A stretch of DNA of 64,000 nt, taken from assembly GCA_031268195.1 (NCBI GenBank), contig JAIRXQ010000003.1, forward strand, positions 16,305 to 80,304, in the 5' to 3' direction. Of the stretch, positions 9,585-19,297 are shown piece after piece. The notes under the pieces were generated by a model, which ran no database searches, was not told the origin of the DNA, and was given only the letters and a program-made list of their open reading frames with translations. The stretch is from Azoarcus sp. GTDB taxonomy: Bacteria; Pseudomonadota; Gammaproteobacteria; Burkholderiales; Rhodocyclaceae. Every line of letters starts with the position of its first letter. The first letter of the stretch is position 1. The position numbers were made by a program, and so were the translations under genes.

Positions 9585-9995
9585 ACGAAATCAGACGCCC
9601 CCCTTCGGCCATGAGCAAAGACGCTACGGCGTCTTGCCGTTTTCGTGCGTCCTTGCGCGCGGGCATTGGCAAAGCAGGGACGACCAAAAACAAAGACGGG
9701 ATGCCTTTCGGCATCCCGTTCCCAACGAGCGTATTGCCGCCGGATACTCAGTCCGGCGATGACTCCCTCCTGCGTATTACCTCCCTCCTCTCTATCTTCC
9801 CTCCCTGTCGGACTCCGGTTCCCGGCCGGCGCCGACTTTGGCGGTCGCACCGCTTTTCTGCTTTCGACGACCGCCAGCGGGTGCTACATGACGGTACTGT
9901 CTCGATACAAAATGATACCCGTATCACCCCGTCCCCCTCTATTCTTAGATCGTTCCCTTCGTGCGAAATGTCCCTTTTCATTCGTAAAACCCGCA
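9585..9995 (+). other. 411-nt non-coding leader before macA
   Basis: No convincing gene. The stretch contains a terminator-like hairpin at 9618-9635 and a second perfect 10-bp hairpin at 9696-9719 (ACGGGATGCC, TTTC loop, GGCATCCCGT). The rest is C-rich, with a more AT-rich patch at about 9885-9925 that could hold the promoter of the efflux operon. I do not recognise a known riboswitch. Confidence 0.6.
9618..9635 (+). terminator. hairpin after the GGDEF/EAL-porin operon
   Basis: Perfect 7-bp stem AAGACGC/GCGTCTT around a TACG tetraloop, followed by GCCGTTTTCG, 34 nt after the upstream stop codon. It is a reasonable intrinsic terminator, although the U-tract is short. Confidence 0.55.
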
Positions 9996-11342
9996 ATGGC
10001 ATCTTTCATGAAATCTCCTAGCCGCCGCTGGCCGCGCTTTGCACTGATCGCGCTCGGCATCGTCATGCTCGCCGCCTGCGGCTGGCTCGGTGCGCGCCTG
10101 CTGCCCGGCAACGGCGACGAGCGCGCGCTCTACCAGTTCGCCACCGTGCAACGCGGCGACATCGAGGATCTCGTCACCGCCACCGGCACCCTGCAACCGC
10201 GCGAATATGTCGATGTCGGCGCGCAGGTATCCGGGCAGTTGAAGAAAATCCACGTGCAGGTCGGCACCGAGGTCCAGGCGGGCGATCTGCTCGCGGAAAT
10301 CGACTCCACCGTTTATCTCTCCAAGGTCGATGCGGGCCGCGCCCAGCTGCGCAACCAGAAGGCGCAGCTCAAGGAGCGCGAAGCACAACTGACGCTGGCG
10401 CAAATCCAGTTCCGCCGCCAGAAGGCGCTGATGGCCGAGGAAGCCACCACCGAAGAAGCCCTGCAAACGGCGGAGGCCACGCTGAAATCCGCCGAGGCCG
10501 CGCTCGAGGCCCTGCGCGCCCAGATCGAGCAGACCGAATCCACCCTGCGCGGCGATGAGGCCAATCTGCAATACGCCCGCGTGCTCGCGCCGATGAACGG
10601 CACCGTGGTATCGATCAGCGCCCGGCAGGGGCAAACGCTCAACACCAACCAGCAAGCGCCGACCATTCTGCGCATTGCCGATCTATCGACGATGACCGTG
10701 CAGACGCAGGTTTCCGAAGCCGACATCGGGCGCCTCGCGCAAGACATGAAGGCGTACTTCACCACCCTCGGCAACCAGAACAAGCGCTGGTACGGCACGC
10801 TGCGGCAGATCGAACCGACGCCCACCACGACCAACAACGTGGTGCTCTACAACGCGCTGTTCGATGTCCCCAACCCCGACGGGCGGCTGATGACCGACAT
10901 GACCGCACAGGTGTTCTTCATCGTCGCGCAGGAGAAGAACGTGCTTCAGATTCCGCTGGGCGCGTTGCAGCAAACCGCGCGCCCACGCGGCGCGGGCCGC
11001 CGCGGCACGAACGCGCGGAGCGCACAGAACGCGCAACATGCCGCCGCGCCGCAGGCGGACGCCGCCAACGAACAGACGATGGCTGCACCCGATACGCTCG
11101 ATACGCCCGCCCATGCCGCCGCGCAAAAACCGCGCGCCCGCAAGAGCACCGTGAAGGTGCTCGCGGCCAACGGCAAGCTGATCGAGCGTGAAGTCGAAAT
11201 CGGCGTCAGCAACCGCATCCAGGCCGAAGTCGTCTCCGGCCTCACGGAAGGCGAAAAAGTCGTCTCCGGCCGGGCGGACAACTCGGCGCAAGCCGCGAAC
11301 GTGCCCGCCACCGCCCGCCGCGCACCGCCGCCTCGCATATGA
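9996..11342 (+). CDS. macA: MacA-like periplasmic adaptor (HlyD family)
   Basis: A 448-residue membrane fusion protein. It has an N-terminal membrane anchor ([20 protein letters not shown]), lipoyl/barrel-sandwich segments ([19 protein letters not shown] and [17 protein letters not shown]), an alpha-helical coiled coil between them rich in Gln/Glu/Ala, and a beta-barrel domain. Near 330-380 there is an unusually long Ala/Arg/Gln-rich insertion before the final membrane-proximal domain. MacA links an inner-membrane MacB ATPase to a TolC-type channel. ATG 10008 is an alternative start; the frame runs open further upstream without plausible protein. The stop overlaps macB by ATGA. Confidence 0.88.
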   Translation: MASFMKSPSRRWPRFALIALGIVMLAACGWLGARLLPGNGDERALYQFATVQRGDIEDLVTATGTLQPREYVDVGAQVSGQLKKIHVQVGTEVQAGDLLAEIDSTVYLSKVDAGRAQLRNQKAQLKEREAQLTLAQIQFRRQKALMAEEATTEEALQTAEATLKSAEAALEALRAQIEQTESTLRGDEANLQYARVLAPMNGTVVSISARQGQTLNTNQQAPTILRIADLSTMTVQTQVSEADIGRLAQDMKAYFTTLGNQNKRWYGTLRQIEPTPTTTNNVVLYNALFDVPNPDGRLMTDMTAQVFFIVAQEKNVLQIPLGALQQTARPRGAGRRGTNARSAQNAQHAAAPQADAANEQTMAAPDTLDTPAHAAAQKPRARKSTVKVLAANGKLIEREVEIGVSNRIQAEVVSGLTEGEKVVSGRADNSAQAANVPATARRAPPPRI

Positions 11343-13288
11343 ATCCCCCCGACAACGGCGCCGGCCGCGCCCTGATCGAGCTGTCCGGCGTCACGCGCAG
11401 CTTCACCAACGGCGAGGTGCAGACCAAGGTGCTGTACGGCATCGACCTCACCCTCTATCCGGGCGAATTCGTGGCCATCGTCGGGCAATCCGGCTCCGGC
11501 AAGTCGACACTGATGAACATCCTCGGCTGCCTCGACCGCCCCAGCTCCGGCACCTATCGTTTCATGGGGCGCGACGTGGCCGGGTTCGACCGCGACGAGC
11601 TGGCGCGCATGCGGCGTGAAACCTTCGGCTTCGTGTTCCAGAGCTACAACCTCCTGGGCGGCTCCACGGCGCGTGAAAACGTGGAAGTGCCTGCCGTCTA
11701 TTCCGGCATGCCGCCCCACGAGCGCCACGAACGCGCCGAGACGCTGCTCACCGCGCTCGGACTAGGCGAGCGCGGACGATATCGCCCCGGCCAACTCTCC
11801 GGCGGGCAGCAGCAGCGCGTCTCGATTGCCCGCGCGCTGATGAACGGCGGGCGCGTCATCCTTGCCGATGAGCCGACCGGCGCGCTCGACAGCCAAAGCG
11901 GCGAGGAAGTCATGAAGCTCCTCACCCAGCTCTCCGCCGAAGGCCATACCGTCATCCTCATCACCCATTCGCACGAAATCGCCCAGCAGGCGCACCGGAT
12001 CATCGAAATCCGCGACGGGCGTGTCCTCTCCGACCCCGGCCCGCAGCGCCCCAAAGCCCCCGAGCCGAATTTCACCCCCCAACTCGACCGCAGTTCGTCG
12101 ATAACCGACATCATCGAAGCCACCCGCACGGCATTGCGGGCGCTCAGGGCGAACCTGTTCCGCTCGGCGCTCACGCTCCTGGGGATCGTCATCGGCGTCG
12201 CTTCGGTCATCGTCATGCTGGCCATCGGCGATGGCGCCAAACAAAATGTCGTCAACCAGATCAGCGCCCTGGGCACCAACCTTCTCACGGTCATCCCCGG
12301 CGCACCCAACCAGCGCGGGCGCGACAGCAGCGCGACCCTGGTCATCGAAGACGTCCAGGCCATCGGCGAACTCGACAACGTACTGGCTGCCGTGCCGGAG
12401 CAAAGCGCCACCGTCACCCTGCGCGCCGGCAGCATCGACCATAGCTCCAGCGTCAATGCCACATCATGGGAGTACACCATCGCGCGCGACTGGGCCCTGG
12501 CAAGCGGCACCTTCTTCAGTGCCGAAGACGAAGCCAGCTACGCCGCCGTCGCCGTCCTCGGGCAAACGGTGGCAAGGGCCCTCTTTCCGGAGAGCGATCC
12601 CGTCGGCCAGTTTGTGCTGGTCAATAACATCCCGTTCCAGGTCATCGGCACCATGATCGCAAAAGGCGCCACCAGCTTCGGCCAGGATCAGGACAACGTG
12701 GTGTTCATCCCCTATACGACCGGCCGCATGCGCATCACCGGCCAGCGCCACCTGCGCAACGTCACCGTCGCCGTCGCCGAGGTGGATCGCATCAACGAGA
12801 CCCAGGCGGCGGTGCACGGCCTGCTGCTGGCGCGCCATGCCAAGGAAGACTTCCAGATCAGAAATATGGCCGTTTTCATCGACACCGTCTCGGAGACGCA
12901 AAATACCATGACCATCCTGCTCGGCGCCGTGGCGGCGATTTCGCTGCTCGTGGGCGGCATCGGTGTCATGAATATCATGCTGGTGTCGGTCACGGAACGC
13001 ACCCGCGAAATCGGCATTCGCATGGCGACCGGCGCGCGGATGAAAAACATCCTGCAACAATTTCTCATCGAGGCGCTGGTGGTCTCCGCCCTCGGCGGTC
13101 TCATTGGCGTCGCCTTTGGGCTGGCGAGCGCCGCGCTCATTCAGCTCCTCGGCACGCCCATCAAATATTCATTGCCGCCGGTCATGCTCGCATTCGGATG
13201 CGCCTTCATCACCGGCCTGATGTTCGGCTACCTGCCGGCGCGCACGGCCGCCCGGCTCGATCCCGTCGTTGCCCTCGCCACAGAGTAA
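11339..13288 (+). CDS. macB: MacB-like ABC transporter, fused ATPase and permease
   Basis: A 649-residue protein with the MacB layout. The N-terminal ABC ATPase has Walker [10 protein letters not shown] near residue 50, signature LSGGQQQR near 152 and Walker B ILADEPTG near 173. A transmembrane helix near 275 is followed by a large periplasmic MacB_PCD domain and three C-terminal helices (FtsX-like). MacB works as a mechanotransmission pump exporting macrolides, heme precursors or peptides through MacA and an outer-membrane channel. Gene order macA-macB-lipoprotein-OMF gives a complete tripartite system; the substrate is unknown. Confidence 0.93.
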   Translation: MNPPDNGAGRALIELSGVTRSFTNGEVQTKVLYGIDLTLYPGEFVAIVGQSGSGKSTLMNILGCLDRPSSGTYRFMGRDVAGFDRDELARMRRETFGFVFQSYNLLGGSTARENVEVPAVYSGMPPHERHERAETLLTALGLGERGRYRPGQLSGGQQQRVSIARALMNGGRVILADEPTGALDSQSGEEVMKLLTQLSAEGHTVILITHSHEIAQQAHRIIEIRDGRVLSDPGPQRPKAPEPNFTPQLDRSSSITDIIEATRTALRALRANLFRSALTLLGIVIGVASVIVMLAIGDGAKQNVVNQISALGTNLLTVIPGAPNQRGRDSSATLVIEDVQAIGELDNVLAAVPEQSATVTLRAGSIDHSSSVNATSWEYTIARDWALASGTFFSAEDEASYAAVAVLGQTVARALFPESDPVGQFVLVNNIPFQVIGTMIAKGATSFGQDQDNVVFIPYTTGRMRITGQRHLRNVTVAVAEVDRINETQAAVHGLLLARHAKEDFQIRNMAVFIDTVSETQNTMTILLGAVAAISLLVGGIGVMNIMLVSVTERTREIGIRMATGARMKNILQQFLIEALVVSALGGLIGVAFGLASAALIQLLGTPIKYSLPPVMLAFGCAFITGLMFGYLPARTAARLDPVVALATE

Positions 13289-13293
13289 GCACC

Positions 13294-13740
13294 ATGAAAC
13301 GCGCTCTCGCCCTGCTCGCTTTGCTGCTTTTCCCCCTGATGCTCGGCGGCTGTTATTACGATGGCAGGGCGGCTCCCTACTACCATGGCGGCCCACCGTT
13401 TACAGAACCGACATGGTATGACGGAGGGATTAATCGTCATCATCGCCATTACCACCCGCCGCCGGGAAGCGACCGGCGCGGCGAACACCGGCGCGAAGCG
13501 GTCGCTTCTCCGTCGCGGACGCACACCGCCTCCCCGGCGCGCAAATCAGGCCCGGAGGCGCGGCACCCCCCGCGCGCGCAGGGCGCGAGGGTGAACGCCC
13601 CCACGCACAGCAGCCCGCCTCCCCGGCAGGCACAAAACGAACGCAACACGACGAAATCCGCCCAACGTGAATCATCGAAGCATGACACCTCGCAACGCGA
13701 CGATTCCCGGCATTCCCACGGGCATGACCGGCGCAGATAA
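13294..13740 (+). CDS. small His/Arg/Ser-rich lipoprotein
   Basis: A 148-residue protein beginning MKRALALLALLLFPLMLGGC, a clear type II signal peptide with an LGGC lipobox, followed by a short Tyr/Gly/His-rich stretch (GGINRHHRHYHPPPG) and a hydrophilic, repetitive tail rich in Arg, Ser, His and Gln ending in HSHGHDRRR. The composition suggests a disordered, possibly metal-binding surface lipoprotein. It starts 5 nt after macB and stops 3 nt before the OMF gene, so it belongs to the efflux operon, but it is not a standard part of MacAB-TolC. No family recognised. Confidence 0.7.
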   Translation: MKRALALLALLLFPLMLGGCYYDGRAAPYYHGGPPFTEPTWYDGGINRHHRHYHPPPGSDRRGEHRREAVASPSRTHTASPARKSGPEARHPPRAQGARVNAPTHSSPPPRQAQNERNTTKSAQRESSKHDTSQRDDSRHSHGHDRRR

Positions 13741-13743
13741 AAA

Positions 13744-15171
13744 ATGAAACATTTGCCCGCGCTTGCCTGCGCCGTGCTCCTTGCCGGCTGCTCCCTCACC
13801 GGCCCTGTCGCCCACACCGATCTCGCCCTGCCGTCGCAATGGCGCGAGGCCGCGCCCGGCAGCGACAGCGCCGCGTCCCCGCCATCACCGGACTGGTGGC
13901 GCAGCTTCGGCTCATCGCAGCTCGATGCCCTGATCGCCGACGCCTTCATCGGCAGCCCGGACTTGCGCGCGCAGGCAGAGCGCGTCGTCCAGGCCGAACT
14001 GACCCTGCGCGCGACAAATTCGTCGCTCTTCCCCAGCCTGAACCTGTCCGGCGACAGCGGCTGGAGCCGTTCCGTCAGCGGCGACACCCGCGCGGTGGAA
14101 GAACGCAAAAACACCTCGCTCGGCTTGTCCGCCAGCTATGAACTCGATCTGTGGGGACGCGTCGCCGCCTCCATCGCCAGCGACCAGGCCCAATTCGCCG
14201 CCAGCCGCTACGACTATGACGGCGCCCGCCTGTCGCTGGCCGCCAGCGTCGCTACCACGTATTTTCAATATCTGACAGGCTTCGAGCGCCTGGCGATCGC
14301 GCGCGAGAATCTCGCCATTGCCGAACGGGTACTCAAAGTCGTCGATGCCCGCTATCGCAACGGCGCAGCCTCCGCGCTCGATCTCTCGCGCCAGAACACC
14401 ACGGTATTGAGCCAGCGCGCCCAGATCGAACCGCTGGAAGTGCAAGTACGCCAGACCCGCGCCGCGCTCGATATCCTGCGCGGCCATCCGCCCGGCACGG
14501 ACGCGCTTTCACGAGAACCGGCCACGACGCTGGCCGCGCTGGATATTCCCGCCATCGGCGCGGGCCTGCCGTCCGAACTGCTGCTGCGCCGCCCCGATCT
14601 CGCCGCCTCCGAAGCGCGCCTTCAGGCGGCTGCCGCCGACATCGGCGTGGCGCGCGCGGAACTGTTTCCGAGCATCAAGCTGTCCGCCGGGGGCGGGCTG
14701 GCGACCGACCTGTTGCTGTCGTTGGCCAATCCCACCAAAACCGTATCGCTTTCAGCCTCGCTCATGCAGACGATTTTCGATGCCGGACGCCGCACGGCCG
14801 CCATCGACATCGCCCGTTCGCGCGAACGCGAGCTGCTTGAGAGCTACCGCAAGACCATCCTCACCTCGCTCAAAGAGGTCGAGGACACGCTCTCCAACGC
14901 TACCCGCGATGCCCATCAGGAAGAAGCCCAGATCCAGATCCTCGCCGAAGCCGAACGCAGCCTGCATCTGGCCGAACTCCGCTACCGCGAGGGGGCGGAC
15001 GACCTGCTCGCCGTGCTCGATGCGCAACGCACGCGGTTTTCGGTACAGGATCAGCTGGCGCAGCTGCGGCTGGCGCGGCTCACCGATGCGCTGGATCTGT
15101 ACAAGGCGCTCGGCGGCGGCTGGCAGGCGGCGGGGCCCGCGCCGTCACCGCAGGAGGCGAACGATGAATGA
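13744..15171 (+). CDS. outer-membrane efflux lipoprotein (TolC/NodT family)
   Basis: A 475-residue OMF protein. It starts with a lipoprotein signal (CAVLLAGCS) and has the typical PDWWRSFGS motif near residue 55, two repeated helical OEP domains (LRAQAERVVQAELTLRA and RPDLAASEARLQAAAADIGVARAELFP) and the C-terminal DDLLAVLDAQRTRF segment. NodT-type OMFs form the outer-membrane exit duct for tripartite pumps, here most likely that of MacA/MacB. It ends the operon; the next gene is convergent. Confidence 0.92.
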   Translation: MKHLPALACAVLLAGCSLTGPVAHTDLALPSQWREAAPGSDSAASPPSPDWWRSFGSSQLDALIADAFIGSPDLRAQAERVVQAELTLRATNSSLFPSLNLSGDSGWSRSVSGDTRAVEERKNTSLGLSASYELDLWGRVAASIASDQAQFAASRYDYDGARLSLAASVATTYFQYLTGFERLAIARENLAIAERVLKVVDARYRNGAASALDLSRQNTTVLSQRAQIEPLEVQVRQTRAALDILRGHPPGTDALSREPATTLAALDIPAIGAGLPSELLLRRPDLAASEARLQAAAADIGVARAELFPSIKLSAGGGLATDLLLSLANPTKTVSLSASLMQTIFDAGRRTAAIDIARSRERELLESYRKTILTSLKEVEDTLSNATRDAHQEEAQIQILAEAERSLHLAELRYREGADDLLAVLDAQRTRFSVQDQLAQLRLARLTDALDLYKALGGGWQAAGPAPSPQEANDE

Positions 15172-15248
15172 TCATTCGCCGCCCCGGCGCCCCTCTTTCT
15201 CGCCACGCGGCCGGCCTGCAAGGTGCTGCGGTCGCCCACCGCACCGCT

Positions 15249-18200
15249 TCAGTTGGCACTCCCCACCTTTTCGACGACCGGCTCGATCCAGTTGCCGGTG
15301 ATTTTGTAGTCGTAGGAAAACAGTTTTTCGATCGGGTCGCCCAACACTTTTTGCGCCAGATAAGTCACCGCCCCCGCCACGGGATTGGCCACCGCCGCGC
15401 CGATGGCGACTGATTCGGACAGGGTCGGCTGCACGTTGACCTGTAAATCCTGCGTTTCGTCAGCGATGTTGGCTTGCCCGCGCATCTTGACCTTCGCCGC
15501 CGGGCCGGCGATTTCGATACCGCCCTCATCGGTGCGCACCACGCCGCCCGCAACCGTGACTTTGCCCGCAAGACGGTCGAAGGCGAAACCTTCGGAGAAC
15601 ACGTCGCGAAAATCGAGCGTGATCCGACGCGGCAAGGCTTGCAGGCTGAGGATACCGAGCAGGCGACCCACGCCGGGCTGAATGCGCGCGAAGCGGCCAT
15701 TGCGGGCGTCGAGTTCCAGCGCGCCGCTCAAGCTTGGATAGTCGATCCGGACGGGCGGCCCCTGCCAGTCAAGTTCACCGGCGAGCTTCGTCTGTCCGCC
15801 TTGCAGCATATCAGGATAGCCCATCGCCTGAATCAATTTCCCGGCATCTTCGCTGACGAGGGTGAAATTGAGCTGGCTGTGCCGCTTGCCGGGCTGCCAC
15901 AGGCCGGAGCCGGTAAAACGCGAGCCCGGCTGCTGGATGGAAAGATTGTCGAGCCGCCAGCCGCCGCCCTGATTGACCGCCGCGACCTCCAGTTGCCCCA
16001 GCTCGCCCTTGCCGATGACGAAACGTTCCGCCCGGATGTCGAGGGCGGGCAGGCGCTGGGGCGAAACATCGTCGCCATTTCCGCCGTTGGCGGCTTCCCT
16101 CACTTCGCTGGACAGGATCAACCGGCGCAGCCGCGCCGACAGCTTACCGTCGCTCGCGTGCCGCCACATGACTTCTCCGAGCGCCTCCGGGCTTTCCAGA
16201 TGCGCCCGCCAGCCTTCGTCATCGGACTGGACACGCAAAGTGAGGGTATTGAACAGGTGTCCAAACGCCCACACACGCCGTGCATCGAGTACGACGCTCG
16301 CCAACGGCAATGCCGCAGTGCCGTCTTCGGGCATCGCATCGTTGCCATCGAGCGCCCGCCGCCAGCCATCGACATCCAGTTCCTGGAGCGCGGCCGCGAC
16401 AGCGATGCCTTTGCGGGCCGGAACCACGCTCCGGTTGACGCCGATGCCGCCCCGCCAGGCACCACTGGCGTCGCATTCGAGCGCGGCGTCGAACCAGCCG
16501 GCTATCTTTGCCGTCACCTGCCGCGATCTGGCTGGCCCCGATGAAGTCACTACGAGCTCCAGCGGCCAGGCATCATTACTTTCCTTGCCGAAAGGTTCGG
16601 GCAAGCGGGAACGCAATCCTCTGAGCCAGGATTGCACGGATACCCGCCCAGTGTCAGGCCCGAAAACCATGCGCGCCTGCCAGTCCGTACTGCCTTCCAG
16701 GCTGGCCAGCCACGGCTGGCCGAGCGACTGATACGCGGCATCGGCGTGCAGGCCGCCACGCGCGGACAGCTCCAGCCCTTCCGCGCCGCTCTGGCCTTCC
16801 AGCGTAAAGGGCGCGCCAAACAGACGGCCGCGCACGGGAGAAACAAACGTGATTTTGTCGCCCGTGAAGCCGACCGCCCCTTCGACGGCTTCCAGCGCCG
16901 GCCAGCCTTCTCCCAGACGCAGGCGGTTGGCGGCAAAGCGATAGGTGCCGCCGACCTGGGTCGCGTGCAGTTCGTGAAACGGAATCGTGAGATTGAGATC
17001 GAGTTGCCCATTGCCCGCTTCGGCTCGCCACGACGAAGTGAAATCGCGCAAACGTTCGGGCAGGGGGCTTGCGGCGATGAAGCGCAGGAAATCGGCGCTC
17101 GGCCCGTTCGCCACACCTTCCAGCGCCAGGACCCCCACGTGGAGATCGGGAATTTCGACGTGCAGGGGCGTCACCTTCGCGCCGAAAATGCGCGCTTGCC
17201 GGGCATCGATGAACATGCCGGGGCCTTCAAATCTGAGCTGGCCTTCAATGTCTTCGAGGCCCGGCCAGCCCGCGGCATAGTCGAGCCGCCCTTCGTGCGC
17301 CTGCAAAGTCACCACGAATTCGCCTTCGCGGCGGCGAAACGGAAAGCGGCGTAACGGCCCCCGGAGCAGCACGTCGACGTCGGAGACCTTGCCCTGCTTG
17401 ATGGCGCCCTTGACCCAGTTGAAGGCATGCGGCCCGGCAATGCGAGGGATATAGCGCCATACTGCCGCAGCGTCGGCGCGGCTGAGCTTGCCCTTGAGAT
17501 CGATATCGCCGGGGCCGGGGCCAGCGTCGGCATCGGCGGGCCAATAGCTGCCGGCAACGCTGCCCGCCGCATCCGCGTTGGCGAAATCCAGCGCATCGAG
17601 GCGTATTTTCAGACGGCCTCCACTGTGCGCCCAGCCACCCCTGGCCGCGAGGCTGGCCAGGGGAATGTGCGATTCCTCGAACACGGCGGGCAGCTCGATC
17701 CAGCCGTCGCGCCCGGAGAGTGTGTAGACGCCTTCCTCCCGGTTGCCGGAGATCGTTCCCGATACGCCGCTCATGCCCGGCACGATGCCGCGCGCCACGA
17801 GTCCGAGGTCATCGAACTTCGCGTTCAGCGTCCACGCCGTTGGCGCAGCGGCAGCACCCTCCCACGCGAAGGCCACGTCCCGCAGGCGGCCCTTGGGATC
17901 GTATTCGGCCAGCAGGCCGCGCACTTTATCGTCGAGCGGCAAGTAGCCCGCAAGCTGAACGAGCCGCGTCAGATCCAGCTGCGCCGCCGAAAACGCGCCG
18001 CCGCTCACGGGCTGCTCGCCCTCTTGCCGCCATTCGAGGCTGAAGTCGATCAGATCGGCGCCCGGGCTATCCGCCACTTCCGCCCACAGACCGCGCGCGC
18101 CGACCGTCGTGCCGCCGGGCGCGCGGCTGTACTGCAAGCGCCCACCCAGGCGGTTGAGCTTGAGGGTGGGCAGGCCACTCGCCAGCGTCGCCTCGGCGCG

Positions 18201-19088
18201 GCTCAACGTCACATCCGCATTCAGGCTGACCGTACCCGCGCCGTCGCTGTCGAGCCACAGCCGCACGCCGCCGTTGCCTTTGAGGGCGAACGGATCATCC
18301 ACCCACGCCGCCCAGCCGCCGAGATCGGCACGTTCGAGGCTGATGTGAGCATTGCCGTCCGTCTTGTCCAGCGAGGCGGGATCATAACGGTTGACTTCGC
18401 CCTTCGCCTCCAGCACCGTCGCCAGCGCAGCGGGCGGGCGCGCCCTGAGCTCGAAAGTGTGCCCGATCAGCCCGCGCTCCAGCCTGAATTGCACTTCGGT
18501 CAGGCGCAACGGCGGCGCGGCGCGCAGCTCATCGTTCCAGACGACGACCGCGCCGCTGACATCGACCCGCGACTGCGCGAGCAACCATGCCAGCGGATCG
18601 TTGCGCTTGCCATCCGTATCCGTCCGCGGCTCGATGCGCATGCCGGCCACGGTGAAAACACCGTCCTTGTCGCGCCCCAGCCCGATCTGCGGCCCGACGA
18701 TTTCAAGGCTGTTGAAATGCGGCACGCCATACAGCAGGGACGACCAGGCCAAGGTCGCTTCCACCTGCTCCAGCCGCAAGCCCGCCTGCTCACCGTCATT
18801 TATCGCCAGCCCGCTCAGGCGCAGGCTTGGGCGCCAGCCCGCCCAACTCGCTTGCAAACCTTCGATGCTCACCGGCACGCCGCTGGTTTTGGAAAGTTCG
18901 GCGGCAATCCATTCGCGGTTTTCGTTCAGCCAGGGAGGAAGCCAGAAACGCGCCACGGCAAAAAGCACGGCGCACAGCAGGCAGACGGCCAACAGCAGCC
19001 ATTTCAGCCCGCGCAAGAGGCGTTTCGGATCGAAGCTGAAACGCGGGCGAATAGGCGCCTCGGGCGGAAGGGAAAATTCTATATCCAT
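15249..19088 (-). CDS. yhdP: YhdP-family AsmA-like envelope protein
   Basis: A 1279-residue protein with one N-terminal transmembrane helix (LKWLLLAVCLLCAVLFAVARFWL, about 23-45), an N-terminal DUF3971 region with the VSIEGLQASWAGWRPSLRL element, and a very long periplasmic beta-rich body ending in an AsmA-like C-terminal domain (KMRGQANIADETQDL, then LAQKVLGDPIEKLFSYDYKITG). Family proteins are thought to form bridge-like channels that move phospholipids between the membranes. Length matches the family (about 1270). Start 19088 is chosen because MDIEF precedes the anchor; the frame is open further upstream without conserved sequence. Confidence 0.9.
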   Translation of the reverse strand: MDIEFSLPPEAPIRPRFSFDPKRLLRGLKWLLLAVCLLCAVLFAVARFWLPPWLNENREWIAAELSKTSGVPVSIEGLQASWAGWRPSLRLSGLAINDGEQAGLRLEQVEATLAWSSLLYGVPHFNSLEIVGPQIGLGRDKDGVFTVAGMRIEPRTDTDGKRNDPLAWLLAQSRVDVSGAVVVWNDELRAAPPLRLTEVQFRLERGLIGHTFELRARPPAALATVLEAKGEVNRYDPASLDKTDGNAHISLERADLGGWAAWVDDPFALKGNGGVRLWLDSDGAGTVSLNADVTLSRAEATLASGLPTLKLNRLGGRLQYSRAPGGTTVGARGLWAEVADSPGADLIDFSLEWRQEGEQPVSGGAFSAAQLDLTRLVQLAGYLPLDDKVRGLLAEYDPKGRLRDVAFAWEGAAAAPTAWTLNAKFDDLGLVARGIVPGMSGVSGTISGNREEGVYTLSGRDGWIELPAVFEESHIPLASLAARGGWAHSGGRLKIRLDALDFANADAAGSVAGSYWPADADAGPGPGDIDLKGKLSRADAAAVWRYIPRIAGPHAFNWVKGAIKQGKVSDVDVLLRGPLRRFPFRRREGEFVVTLQAHEGRLDYAAGWPGLEDIEGQLRFEGPGMFIDARQARIFGAKVTPLHVEIPDLHVGVLALEGVANGPSADFLRFIAASPLPERLRDFTSSWRAEAGNGQLDLNLTIPFHELHATQVGGTYRFAANRLRLGEGWPALEAVEGAVGFTGDKITFVSPVRGRLFGAPFTLEGQSGAEGLELSARGGLHADAAYQSLGQPWLASLEGSTDWQARMVFGPDTGRVSVQSWLRGLRSRLPEPFGKESNDAWPLELVVTSSGPARSRQVTAKIAGWFDAALECDASGAWRGGIGVNRSVVPARKGIAVAAALQELDVDGWRRALDGNDAMPEDGTAALPLASVVLDARRVWAFGHLFNTLTLRVQSDDEGWRAHLESPEALGEVMWRHASDGKLSARLRRLILSSEVREAANGGNGDDVSPQRLPALDIRAERFVIGKGELGQLEVAAVNQGGGWRLDNLSIQQPGSRFTGSGLWQPGKRHSQLNFTLVSEDAGKLIQAMGYPDMLQGGQTKLAGELDWQGPPVRIDYPSLSGALELDARNGRFARIQPGVGRLLGILSLQALPRRITLDFRDVFSEGFAFDRLAGKVTVAGGVVRTDEGGIEIAGPAAKVKMRGQANIADETQDLQVNVQPTLSESVAIGAAVANPVAGAVTYLAQKVLGDPIEKLFSYDYKITGNWIEPVVEKVGSAN

Positions 19089-19297
19089 GAAAATCGCGAT
19101 TATTTCCAGAAAACGCAACGCAAGCCCCAAACCGGAGCCGCGAGCGCCGGCTCCTGCTTTAGTGGCTGCCGTTCTCCATGCGTTCCCTCCCGGCCACATG
19201 GCTAGAATGGGAGCCTACGCTTGTCCGCGTGCGGGCTGGATTGGTGTTTACCAAAGCCTGTTCATTCTACCCACTATCGAAACGGCGGGAATCACAT

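Noticed and set aside
15227..15243. TGCGGT/ACCGCA hairpin between the OMF gene and yhdP
   Set aside because: Stem of only 6 bp and no U-tract; too weak to call a bidirectional terminator.
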